From Chitinophagaceae bacterium (lineage in GTDB: Bacteria; Bacteroidota; Bacteroidia; Chitinophagales; Chitinophagaceae): a stretch of 6,527 nucleotides of DNA. The stretch is taken from the NCBI GenBank assembly GCA_003456175.1, contig DMPB01000021.1, positions 1 to 6,527 of the forward strand. The letters run 5' to 3'. The notes below the pieces were generated by a model that saw only the letters and a program-made list of their open reading frames with translations, was not told where the DNA came from and did no database searches. Positions 1 through 6,520 of the stretch are shown in pieces (position 1 is the first letter of the stretch; each line of letters opens with the position of its first letter). A program made the position numbers and the translations under genes.

Positions 1-7
1 AACTTAC

Positions 8-21
8 ATTTACCGTAAGGT
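8..21 (+). repeat. 14-bp repeat ATTTACCGTAAGGT, copy beyond the response regulator gene
   Basis: The plus strand reads ATTTACCGTAAGGT, in inverted orientation to the copy at 4935-4948. Both intergenic copies stand beside a hairpin of the same type, separated by a similar short spacer containing TTGTC on the minus strand. If another minus-strand gene starts left of the window, this copy would lie in its upstream region. Confidence 0.6.
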
Positions 22-29
22 GAAGACAA

Positions 30-45
30 TCACATAAATATGTGA
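30..45 (-). terminator. Hairpin just after the response regulator stop codon
   Basis: TCACATA (30-36) and TATGTGA (39-45) pair perfectly, four bases beyond the TAG stop at 50-52. The minus strand continues TTGTCTTC, which is not a strong U tract. It may be a weak terminator or a 3'-end protecting stem for the operon mRNA. It shares its arms with the hairpin at 4955-4972. Confidence 0.4.
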
Positions 46-49
46 AATA

Positions 50-682
50 CTACACCAGCTTATCTTTAAAAGCTTTAGCCACAGCTTCGCCTTTACTATT
101 CACATGTAATTTTTCGTATATTTTTTTGATATGACTACGCACAGTATCAATGGCTATAAACATTTCTGCTGCAATCATTTTATAGCTATAACCATTTACT
201 AATAATTGCAATACTTGCTTTTCTCTATCGCTTAAATTATAGTCTTCGCTTTTTTCATTGTTCATTTGCGAAAACATTTTCAACACTTGTGTTGCTACTG
301 ATGCAGTCATAGGAGCACCACCTGTTTGTGCCTCGCTGATATACTCTAGTAATTTTGTTGGCGGAGTTTTTTTAAGTATATACCCATTAGCGCCCGACTT
401 AATAGCTTCAAATACATTTTTGTTATCATCGAAAACAGTAAGCATTACAATTTTCACATCGTTATTGCTTACACGAATTTTTTTGAGTGCTTCTATTCCC
501 GTCATCCCAGGCATATCAATATCCATTAATACAACGTCTGGTTGCCATACTTGAATTTCCTCTACAGCGTTCGTGCAGTTTTTAAAACTCGCAAGCACAG
601 AGAATCCTTCACTACCATCAATTAGCATGGTTAGACCTTCTCTTAGCTGAGGATTATCTTCGTATATCAATATTTTAATCAT
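50..682 (-). CDS. NarL/LuxR-family DNA-binding response regulator
   Basis: This is a cytoplasmic two-component response regulator of 210 residues, the usual length for the NarL/FixJ class. The N-terminal receiver domain (about residues 2-118) shows the acidic pair E8/D9, the phosphoacceptor D54 in VLMDIDMPG, the switch residue T82 in VMLTVFDD and the conserved K104 in GYILKK. After a linker, a LuxR-type helix-turn-helix (about 149-205) starts with LSDREKQVLQLL and includes DTVRSHIKKIYEKL, the recognition-helix region. The ATG start is chosen because MIKILIYEDN is a canonical receiver beginning. It is the last gene of the block, 68 bp after the acyltransferase, and its likely partner is the HisKA_3 kinase three ORFs upstream; that pairing rests on family class and operon position. 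Target genes cannot be told from the sequence. A hairpin lies just beyond its stop codon. The family call is secure. Confidence 0.96.
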   Translation of the reverse strand: MIKILIYEDNPQLREGLTMLIDGSEGFSVLASFKNCTNAVEEIQVWQPDVVLMDIDMPGMTGIEALKKIRVSNNDVKIVMLTVFDDNKNVFEAIKSGANGYILKKTPPTKLLEYISEAQTGGAPMTASVATQVLKMFSQMNNEKSEDYNLSDREKQVLQLLVNGYSYKMIAAEMFIAIDTVRSHIKKIYEKLHVNSKGEAVAKAFKDKLV

Positions 683-736
683 ATCGTTGTGTTAGGATAT
701 TATTAACAAAGTTGCAAGGTTTTGAAACACCAATGT

Positions 737-754
737 ATCACATATTCATGTTAT
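737..754 (-). repeat. Imperfect hairpin ATCACAT-N4-ATGTTAT at the acyltransferase stop codon
   Basis: The arms pair with one mismatch around ATTC and overlap the TAA stop (751-753). It is the third and weakest member of the ATCACAT-N4-ATGTGAT hairpins in the window. No U tract follows on the minus strand, so it is more likely an intercistronic mRNA stem than a terminator, if it has any role. Confidence 0.3.
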
Positions 755-1866
755 CCTAATCCTCTACCTCCTGTTAATACTTTATAGAAATTAGGCGTTA
801 ACTTACGTAAAAGATTCGCTATCAATAAAGCCAAAGCAATAGTAATTACAGAGGCTAAAATATATACAATTATTCTTTTATAAATTAAGCCTTGTAATAC
901 ACCTAATAACCATGTAGATAAATATACCAGAAAGGGTACATGAAAGCCATAAATGAAAAATGAAAACTGCGATGCAGCAACAAAACGCTTATTTCGCATA
1001 CATTTATACACGATTGCATCGGCACCATACCAGACAGTTAATACACCTGTAAATACTGAGATATAATACAATAAGTGAAATACAACTTGTAAGGGAATAA
1101 CCCTAGCATACTCGGCAAGTTCAAAAGCCATAAATGTTTTAATAATATTAACTCCGAAGTATACAATTGCCACAAATGGAATATCTAGCCATTTAGGCTT
1201 TCGCTCCAGTGAGAAATTATTTTTCTGCAACCAAACACCTAATGAAAAACATAGCAAGCCTTGGCCCTCGATAATAAAATTGAAGTCTATAACCCATAAG
1301 CCTAATGTAACTGGAACAATGGCCCATAGATATCCTTTCACCACAATCCATCGAATAACTGGATAAAAGAGATTGTAAAAGAAAAGAGAACGAATAAACC
1401 ATAGTTGAAATGCTGGCGGTGTTAATAACCAACGAGATATAATACCCCACCAACTTAAATTTTCATAGGGAATATTCTGACCTTGCTGATCTATTTCTGC
1501 ACGATAAACAATATCGGCTGTATAACTGAAGCGTTGTAACAAGAAGGTAAATAATAGTGAAAATAAACTCCATAAAAAAAAAGGCACTAATAGTGTTTCA
1601 AAACGCTTCTTTATTTGAGCAGTATAACTTCGACTATCTTGATAAGCAAATAAAAAACCTGAAATAATAAACAATATCGGCAACCTGAAACGGAGCAACC
1701 CATTTGCGAACAAGTACTCTGTAAAAGCAGTGAAGGTTAAAGGCTCACTTACAAAAGTAGAAGGCATTAAGTAACCATTCTCTAAGTTGTAAGCATGTAC
1801 CAATGTAAGTAGTGCAATACATACAAATGAGTAGAATCGAAATTTTAAACTTAACGTTCTTGTCAT
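751..1866 (-). CDS. Membrane acyltransferase, acyltransferase-3 family
   Basis: This 371-residue polytopic inner-membrane protein belongs to the acyltransferase-3 (OafA/NodX-like) family, whose members transfer acetyl, succinyl or similar groups to sugars or other envelope molecules. Family marks seen are H24 in the first helix (LTLVHAYN), the segment RFRLPILFIISGFLF (59-73), the cytoplasmic basic stretch KKRFETLLVPFFLWSLF (86-102), LWFIRSLFF (155-163), the FSLGVWL segment (207-213) and the late YGFHVPFLVYL (306-316). About ten hydrophobic helices can be drawn, roughly at 11-27, 60-76, 92-111, 152-175, 178-197, 203-214, 228-246, 260-281, 300-322 and 331-353. There is no extra SGNH domain. It starts 13 bp after the sensor-kinase stop codon, so co-transcription is likely. 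The acceptor substrate is not predictable. Its position between the kinase and its probable response regulator suggests a role linked to the signalling system, which is inference. Confidence 0.9.
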   Translation of the reverse strand: MTRTLSLKFRFYSFVCIALLTLVHAYNLENGYLMPSTFVSEPLTFTAFTEYLFANGLLRFRLPILFIISGFLFAYQDSRSYTAQIKKRFETLLVPFFLWSLFSLLFTFLLQRFSYTADIVYRAEIDQQGQNIPYENLSWWGIISRWLLTPPAFQLWFIRSLFFYNLFYPVIRWIVVKGYLWAIVPVTLGLWVIDFNFIIEGQGLLCFSLGVWLQKNNFSLERKPKWLDIPFVAIVYFGVNIIKTFMAFELAEYARVIPLQVVFHLLYYISVFTGVLTVWYGADAIVYKCMRNKRFVAASQFSFFIYGFHVPFLVYLSTWLLGVLQGLIYKRIIVYILASVITIALALLIANLLRKLTPNFYKVLTGGRGLG

Positions 1867-1879
1867 GTTTAAGGATGTA

Positions 1880-3241
1880 TTACACTAAAGGAATTAGAAA
1901 TGTTAATATTGTACCATTACCTTTTGATGATTCGATAAGGCACTTACCGGCAAGACCTTGCATGCGTTTTTGCATGTTACCTAATCCATTGCCAGTATCG
2001 GCTGAGGCTACATCAAAACCAATACCATCGTCGGCAACTATAATGCACAATCTCCCACTTTGTAGTTTTATATCTATATTCACTTTTGATGCTGATGCAT
2101 ACTTGGCAATGTTATTAACAGCCTCCTTCACAACAAGGAAAATATCTCTCCGCTGCTCCATATTTAACCGAATTGACAACACGGCTTCTTCTACTTCAAA
2201 GTGAATATCTACATCTTTAGCTTCTAATACACTCGTAGCAAACTCACGCATCCTAGCTACAATTTTTTCCATACTATCGTTAGCAGGTTTAATGGCCCAA
2301 ACGATATCGTCCATAGCTTCCATCATGCGCTGGCTATTCTCACTTATTTTTTTTATGAACTCAGCTGTTTTAACAGGATCAGTTTGCATTTTAGCTTTAG
2401 CCATAGCACTTAAGATATTGATGGTGCTCAGCGTACTACCCATATCGTCATGTAAGTCTCTTGCTACTCTATTACGCAGCTTTTCTACATCGAGCAATCT
2501 TTTAACTCGTAAAGAGTGTATTAAGTATAATAATAAAGTAACAAAGAATAGAATCGTACTAAAGAACCAACCTGTTTTCCAAAAAGGTGGTGCTACTTCT
2601 ATTGGAATACTTGTTACCGCCGTAGTACTAATACCATCGTTACTGCGTGCCTGTACTTCGAAAGTATATTTACCGTAAGGTAAGTAATCGTAACGGGCTA
2701 ATAATAATGCGTTATTAGCCATACGCCATGTACTATCATACCCCTTTAAACGATAATAATATCGTAACTTATCTACTTGTTGATAGCTAAGTACTGCAAA
2801 GCTGATACTAATACTATTTTGATCGCTATGCAAAGCAACTCTAGGATGTGCTAATAATGAATCTACCAAATAATATCGATTATTGATTCTAAAATCGGTA
2901 ACTGTTACATCTGGTAATTGTATTTTATTAGCAAAGGCAGCCGGCGTAAAAACTAGCAATCTATTACTTCCGCCGAAAGCAATAGATGTATGTGCAACAT
3001 TTGTTGATGCCACGAATTTTTGTGGATCGATAACGCCATCTTTTCCACTATACTTTGCGAAACTTTTATTTCGAAAATCGTAGCTGCAGAGGCCTTGTGC
3101 TGTAATTATCCAAACTCTTTGTTGATGATCAATTTGAAAAGTAGTGATGCTATTGCTTGGCAACCCTTGTTCCATACCAATATGCTCAAATTGCTCGGTT
3201 TGAATATTGAGTAAGCTTAGCTTATTGTTAGCAATAATCAA
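1880..3241 (-). CDS. Sensor histidine kinase, C-terminal part (last propeller blades, Y_Y_Y, TM, HisKA_3, HATPase_c); probably half of a frameshifted gene
   Basis: This 453-codon frame holds the end of a periplasmic propeller (blade-like VWIITAQGLCSYD at 43-55 and GGSNRLLVFTPAAF at 90-103). A Y_Y_Y domain follows (about 112-216, with YYYRLKGYDSTW and LPYGKYTFEV), then one transmembrane helix (about 225-246). The HisKA_3 dimerisation domain has the phosphoacceptor H264 in RDLHDDMGS and the family-typical WAIKPANDS (315-323). The HATPase_c domain has an N box with E373, N376 and N377, a G1 box DDGIGFD (404-410) and a G2 box GNGLGNM (417-423). All kinase residues look intact. The only start near the frame's beginning is TTG, overlapping the upstream stop as TTGA. 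Read alone, the protein would have no signal peptide and an incomplete propeller. Upstream of that TTG the same frame reads FIHECVKQIDWLNDNT, good propeller sequence, so I believe this is the 3' part of the gene beginning at 4905. An intact sensor would phosphorylate the NarL-type regulator encoded downstream. Confidence 0.9.
   Translation of the reverse strand: MIIANNKLSLLNIQTEQFEHIGMEQGLPSNSITTFQIDHQQRVWIITAQGLCSYDFRNKSFAKYSGKDGVIDPQKFVASTNVAHTSIAFGGSNRLLVFTPAAFANKIQLPDVTVTDFRINNRYYLVDSLLAHPRVALHSDQNSISISFAVLSYQQVDKLRYYYRLKGYDSTWRMANNALLLARYDYLPYGKYTFEVQARSNDGISTTAVTSIPIEVAPPFWKTGWFFSTILFFVTLLLYLIHSLRVKRLLDVEKLRNRVARDLHDDMGSTLSTINILSAMAKAKMQTDPVKTAEFIKKISENSQRMMEAMDDIVWAIKPANDSMEKIVARMREFATSVLEAKDVDIHFEVEEAVLSIRLNMEQRRDIFLVVKEAVNNIAKYASASKVNIDIKLQSGRLCIIVADDGIGFDVASADTGNGLGNMQKRMQGLAGKCLIESSKGNGTILTFLIPLV
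2668..2681 (+). repeat. 14-bp repeat ATTTACCGTAAGGT, copy inside the sensor gene
   Basis: This copy is identical to those at 8-21 and 4935-4948 (minus). Here it is coding: its complement encodes the LPYGKY part of the Y_Y_Y domain, a segment conserved in the family as protein. The match may therefore be a coincidence with the two intergenic copies, or an internal regulator-binding site. Confidence 0.5.
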
Positions 3242-4905
3242 TGTATTATCATTGAGCCAATCAATTTGCTTAACACATTCATGTATAAACCAGCAGTAGC
3301 AGACTTGGTATAATGTTTTACTATTTTACCAGACTTACTATCTATCCGATATAAACCTTTATCATGTGTAGCCACCCACAAGTAACCTTGCTTATCTGCT
3401 AGTATTTGATAAATAATTGTACCACATTGAAATAATGTAGTATATGCTTTGTTAGTGTACTTGATGATTGTACCACCTTGAGTTCCTAAATAAACAACAC
3501 CATCATTAGTTTTAATGATAGAACGAATAGTTTTACCTTGAGTTTCTGGAATATATTTTTCTTGTAACTGCTGCTTAGCAACATTATAAATACCAAGCCA
3601 GCCAAATTGTGCTCCAATCCAAATTTCTTTTGTATTCACAAAAGCAGCAAACCAATTCATGGCTAGATTTCTGTGCTGCTTCTCATCCGTAATATTTTTT
3701 ATACTTAAATTATCTTGCTTTAGCTGTATTAGCTTAATACCAGAACCCCAAGTGTTCAATAAAAAAGTACTATCGGCAATAGGTGTTATTGCGGTAGCTT
3801 CTAATCCATCAGAAAGACCAATATTTAATAAATTATAATTGATAGCTGCAGCATAATACAAACCATCATCGGTGCTTACCCATATACCTCTTTCTCTATC
3901 TTCCATTACATGTCTAACACCTTCGTAACGAATACCATAGTTATCTAAATGCTTACTGTAATGCAACGCAATACCTTGTTCAAAAGGCAAGTAGCTCAAC
4001 AGCGTATTCAAGCCGTAAAACCATAAAATACCATCATTCGTTTCAGTGATATTTCCTACTTCGCGGTACCTGATAGCCGATGCTGCCCAACCGGCTGTAT
4101 CTTTCAAATAAATATTTCTTTCAGCATCGTAACAATGAAGTATGGGTGATCCACCGCCATATATTGGCCAATTCACAATCCAATAGCGTTGCTTATGATC
4201 TATATGCATTGTTACATTAGCTTCGTTTAGTCGCTTTTGCGCTAACACCTTCCAGCCCATAGGATTATAGTGCTTCGAATAAACACGTTTCGTTGCTACA
4301 TCGTACACGGCTAAGCCACTATCACAACTTAGCCAATATCTATGCTTTGCCGTGTCTATGAACATAGAATTGATTGTCCAATTATAAGGTGCTTTTACAG
4401 GGCCTAGTTCTTCAAACTGAAACTTTTTTCTATTATAGATAAGAATGTTGGCATAGCGAGTAATACGTAAGAATATATTACCACGGTGGTCTGTTTGAAC
4501 TACATAATCGGCTCTTGGCCATATTGCTTGCTTATGAATAATTTTAATAGGCGTGTAGGTATACGACTTGGTATTGAAAATACCGAACTCTCTTAGTACG
4601 CCATAATTCAATAACAACATACTATCATTCACACCTATAATTTGTGTAACGGCATCGTTCGGCATAGTATGTGTACCTCTTGCCGATATATATACAAACT
4701 TACTACCATCAAAACGTTCTAAATGATCGGCCGTACCCACCCAAATAAAACCTTTTGCATCTTGAAAGGTGCAGTTCACAGAAGTGCTCGACAAGCCATT
4801 AGCTTGTGTATAACGCGTGAAATGAAAATACTGCTTACTCTGCTTTTGGGCAGCGACTTGCAAGGCTATAACAGTAGCCAACAACAGCAGTAAGTGTTTG
4901 TACAT
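3238..4905 (-). CDS. Two-component sensor, N-terminal periplasmic beta-propeller part; probably 5' half of a frameshifted gene
   Basis: This 555-codon frame starts with a signal peptide: a short basic start (MYKH), a hydrophobic run LLLLLATVIALQV and a likely cleavage after AAQ at about residue 20. The rest is a chain of Reg_prop-like blades, for example GFIWVGTADHLERFDG (52-67), RYWLSCDSGLAVYD (189-202), DGILWFYGLNTLLSY (291-305), RGIWVSTDDGLYY (339-351), EIWIGAQFGWLGIYN (427-441), GVVYLGTQGGTIIKY (469-483) and GYLWVATHDKGLYRID (507-522). These propellers form the ligand-sensing part of large periplasmic sensors in Bacteroidota, in which a Y_Y_Y domain, a membrane helix and a kinase follow in the same chain. 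Here the frame ends in TGA before Y_Y_Y, just after HYTKSATAG, and the missing domains follow in the -1 frame. Read as it stands, the product would be a secreted propeller with no output domain. The signal is unknown. It is the first gene of the block, 68 bp downstream of the GH3 gene. Confidence 0.9.
   Translation of the reverse strand: MYKHLLLLLATVIALQVAAQKQSKQYFHFTRYTQANGLSSTSVNCTFQDAKGFIWVGTADHLERFDGSKFVYISARGTHTMPNDAVTQIIGVNDSMLLLNYGVLREFGIFNTKSYTYTPIKIIHKQAIWPRADYVVQTDHRGNIFLRITRYANILIYNRKKFQFEELGPVKAPYNWTINSMFIDTAKHRYWLSCDSGLAVYDVATKRVYSKHYNPMGWKVLAQKRLNEANVTMHIDHKQRYWIVNWPIYGGGSPILHCYDAERNIYLKDTAGWAASAIRYREVGNITETNDGILWFYGLNTLLSYLPFEQGIALHYSKHLDNYGIRYEGVRHVMEDRERGIWVSTDDGLYYAAAINYNLLNIGLSDGLEATAITPIADSTFLLNTWGSGIKLIQLKQDNLSIKNITDEKQHRNLAMNWFAAFVNTKEIWIGAQFGWLGIYNVAKQQLQEKYIPETQGKTIRSIIKTNDGVVYLGTQGGTIIKYTNKAYTTLFQCGTIIYQILADKQGYLWVATHDKGLYRIDSKSGKIVKHYTKSATAGLYMNVLSKLIGSMIIH
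3250..3310 (-). other. Frameshift junction inside the sensor kinase gene
   Basis: Reading leftward on the minus strand, the upstream frame gives GLYRID..VKHYTKSATAG and then loses its propeller character (LYMNVLSKLIGSMIIH, stop). The frame one base earlier reads FIHECVKQIDWLNDNTLIIANN and continues without a stop into the kinase ORF. That lower frame is open back to a TAA near 3328, which bounds the event. Adding one base at the TTT run at 3287-3289 (AAA on the plus strand) would give ATAGFIHECVKQIDWLNDN and a single reading frame of about 1,000 codons. A one-base deletion, either a real mutation or a sequencing or assembly error, is therefore the simplest explanation. Confidence 0.82.
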
Positions 4906-4909
4906 ATAA

Positions 4910-4917
4910 CAAAACTA
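4910..4917 (-). promoter_or_regulatory. -7-like box TAGTTTTG before the sensor gene
   Basis: The sequence fits TAnnTTTG exactly, but it ends only four bases before the ATG, which would make the mRNA nearly leaderless. No TTTG lies at -33; that region is instead filled by the 14-bp repeat. Either an activated promoter or chance is possible. Confidence 0.25.
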
Positions 4918-4934
4918 ACAGTAAGCATTGTTAT

Positions 4935-4948
4935 ACCTTACGGTAAAT
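4935..4948 (-). repeat. 14-bp repeat ATTTACCGTAAGGT, copy upstream of the sensor gene
   Basis: The minus strand here reads ATTTACCGTAAGGT, identical to copies at 8-21 and 2668-2681. Its core TTACCGTAA is a near-perfect palindrome. It lies 30-43 bases upstream of the sensor ATG at 4905, where an operator or activator site could sit. A binding role, for instance for the locus's own response regulator, is only a hypothesis. Confidence 0.6.
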
Positions 4949-4982
4949 GACAAAATCACATGTTTATGTGATGCTACCGTAA
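4938..4982 (-). terminator. Nested dyad at the GH3 stop codon, possible weak terminator or 3'-end stem
   Basis: Inner arms ATCACAT (4955-4961) and ATGTGAT (4966-4972) pair perfectly over a four-base loop. Outer arms TTACGGTA (4938-4945) and TACCGTAA (4975-4982) also pair perfectly, and the latter includes the last GH3 codons and most of the TAG stop. In the minus-strand transcript the inner stem is followed by UUUG, only a short U tract, so intrinsic termination would be weak. The internal loop is lopsided (2 and 9 bases). It lies between the GH3 gene and the sensor gene, where a transcript boundary is expected. Confidence 0.45.
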
Positions 4983-6470
4983 TAACCAAGGTTGTAATGC
5001 CTCAGCTATATGGCGGTTATTGCTCAACCGAGGAAGCTTGTTTTGCCCACCTAGCTTGCCAATACTCTTCATATACTCAATAAAACCACCCTGCTTTACT
5101 GGCGTTACCACCAAGGTTTGTAAAATGTTACCGGTAATTAAATCATCGTAGTATACATTCTTTTGCCGTAAGGCCGTTTCTATTGTTGTGGCAAATGCAG
5201 CCATATCAGCGGGTAGGGTTTCAAATTCAATAAACCACTCATGGTAACTTTTACCATCACCTTGCTGCACCATAGGAGCTACAGTGAACTCAACCACATT
5301 AGCACTATGGGCTTCAATCGCTTGTTTCATTGCATACTCTACCTCTTCACCAATAACATGCTCGCCAAAGGCGCTGATGTAATGCTTAATTCTACCACTT
5401 ACTACCAGTTTGTAAGGGTTAGTGCTGATGAACTTAACAGTATCTCCAATATTATATCCCCATAAGCCGGCGTTACTGTTAATGATTAATGCGTAGTTTT
5501 CTCCTACTTGTACGTCTTTTAGCCAAATACGTTTCGGATTTGGCTTATCTACTTCGTTCAATGGTATAAATTCAAAGAAAATACCCGAGTTGGTATTAAG
5601 TAGCAGGCCAGGTTCTTTTTGGCTATCTTGAAATGCAAAAAAGCCTTCCGATGCCGGGAACAATTCTATGGTATCTATTGGCTTACCGATGGTAGCCATC
5701 AGTTTGGCTTTATAAGGCTCAAAGTTTACGCCACCTTGCACCATCACAGAAAAGTTTGGAAACAATTGAGCAATTGTTTTTCCACTTTTTTGTACGAGTC
5801 TGTCAAAATACATCTGCATCCAAGGCGGTATGCCGCTAATTAGCGTCATGTTCTGATGAATGGTTTCAGCAACAATAGCGTCAAGTTTAGTTTCCCACTC
5901 TTCAATGCAATTGGTTTCGTAACTAGGTAGTTGATTTGAACGTAAGTACTTTGGCACATGGTGATTAACAATACCGCTCAATCGCCCTGTAGGAATACCT
6001 CCCACTCTATCAAGTATAGGGCTACCACTTAAAAAAATCATTTTTCCACTAGCAAAATCATAGTTACCTGTTTCGGCCATATAACATAGTAAAGCATTGC
6101 GTGCGGTATCTATATGATTGCTAATACTATCTTTTGTGATAGGTATATATTTTACACCACTAGTGGTACCACTAGTTTTTGCAAAATAAATGGGCTTGCC
6201 ACGCCAAAGAATATTTTCCTTTCCTTCCTTAATTTTCTCTATATAAGGTTTTAACTGCTCATAATCGCGGATGGGCACTTTTGTGGTAAATGCGTCATAG
6301 TTAGCGATTTGGCTAAATTCATGATCTTGACCAAACAATGTTTTTTGTGCCTGCTTTATAAGCTGCTTAAAAATTTGCTCTTGATCTGTAAGGGCATTAG
6401 CCTTGTTCCGCTGCGTCTTATTATATATGTAACTGGCAAATGGCCTTGCTAACAGAGATTTTAAGTTCAT
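4974..6470 (-). CDS. GH3-family acyl-acid adenylating enzyme (GH3 auxin-responsive promoter family protein)
   Basis: This 498-residue cytoplasmic protein belongs to the GH3 branch of acyl-adenylate-forming enzymes. Its plant relatives activate carboxylic acids such as auxin or jasmonate with ATP and join them to amino acids. Seen here are the nucleotide-binding motif AKTSGTTSGVKYIP (97-110), the second motif LFPASEG (270-276), the third motif WGYNIGD (337-343), the hinge and turn into the small C-terminal domain SGRIKHYISAFGEH (358-371), and the late motif GGQNKLPR (474-481), whose lysine is conserved in the family. Length is close to family norm and nothing is missing. The ATG is chosen because MNLKSLLARPFA is followed at once by conserved helical sequence and sits about 20 bp after a promoter-like box. 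Homologues are common in Bacteroidota, but the acid and amine substrates there are unknown to me. A nested dyad at its stop codon and the 68-bp gap suggest it is transcribed separately from the sensor genes. Confidence 0.93.
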   Translation of the reverse strand: MNLKSLLARPFASYIYNKTQRNKANALTDQEQIFKQLIKQAQKTLFGQDHEFSQIANYDAFTTKVPIRDYEQLKPYIEKIKEGKENILWRGKPIYFAKTSGTTSGVKYIPITKDSISNHIDTARNALLCYMAETGNYDFASGKMIFLSGSPILDRVGGIPTGRLSGIVNHHVPKYLRSNQLPSYETNCIEEWETKLDAIVAETIHQNMTLISGIPPWMQMYFDRLVQKSGKTIAQLFPNFSVMVQGGVNFEPYKAKLMATIGKPIDTIELFPASEGFFAFQDSQKEPGLLLNTNSGIFFEFIPLNEVDKPNPKRIWLKDVQVGENYALIINSNAGLWGYNIGDTVKFISTNPYKLVVSGRIKHYISAFGEHVIGEEVEYAMKQAIEAHSANVVEFTVAPMVQQGDGKSYHEWFIEFETLPADMAAFATTIETALRQKNVYYDDLITGNILQTLVVTPVKQGGFIEYMKSIGKLGGQNKLPRLSNNRHIAEALQPWLLR

Positions 6471-6489
6471 ACTAAGTATGTATATCGCA

Positions 6490-6520
6490 CAAATGTAACG
6501 TGCCGCATGTGGTTTAAAAA
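6490..6520 (-). promoter_or_regulatory. Putative Bacteroidota-type promoter of the GH3 gene
   Basis: On the minus strand TACATTTG (6497-6490) matches the Bacteroidota -7 consensus TAnnTTTG exactly. A T-rich TTTT (6520-6517) lies 19 bases upstream, in the position of the -33 TTTG element but a weaker match. The box ends about 20 bases before the ATG at 6470, which leaves room for a short leader. No Shine-Dalgarno sequence is visible, as is usual in this phylum. Confidence 0.5.

Noticed and set aside
30..45. CRP-like operator
   Set aside because: The half-sites are in the order TCACA-N6-TGTGA, the reverse of the CRP pattern TGTGA-N6-TCACA, and the dyad lies after a gene rather than upstream of one in this window.
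258..554. Plus-strand ORF of 98 codons opposite the response regulator, and similar plus-strand ORFs at 1812-2204, 2292-2678, 2883-3083, 3020-3214, 5241-5465 and 5619-5843
   Set aside because: All but the start of the 1812-2204 ORF lie opposite strongly supported minus-strand genes, and their translations show no recognisable domain or protein-like pattern.
707..735. Promoter for the response regulator inside the 68-bp gap (CAACTTTG on the minus strand)
   Set aside because: The box misses the first T of TAnnTTTG and there is no TTTG at the right spacing; co-transcription with the upstream genes explains expression equally well.
1217..1453. Minus-strand ORF of 78 codons inside the acyltransferase gene
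   Set aside because: It is a second frame of the acyltransferase, whose own frame carries clear family motifs through this region.
3240..3330. Programmed -1 ribosomal frameshift joining the two sensor ORFs
   Set aside because: The needed shift is -1, but I find no in-phase X_XXY_YYZ slippery heptamer in the zone between the TAA near 3328 and the stop at 3238. An ordinary one-base loss or an assembly error is simpler.
8..4948. The outer 14-bp copies as terminal inverted repeats of a mobile unit
   Set aside because: No transposase or integrase is encoded, no target-site duplication is seen, and the hairpins lie on the same side of the 14-mer at both ends, which does not fit a mirror-image element.
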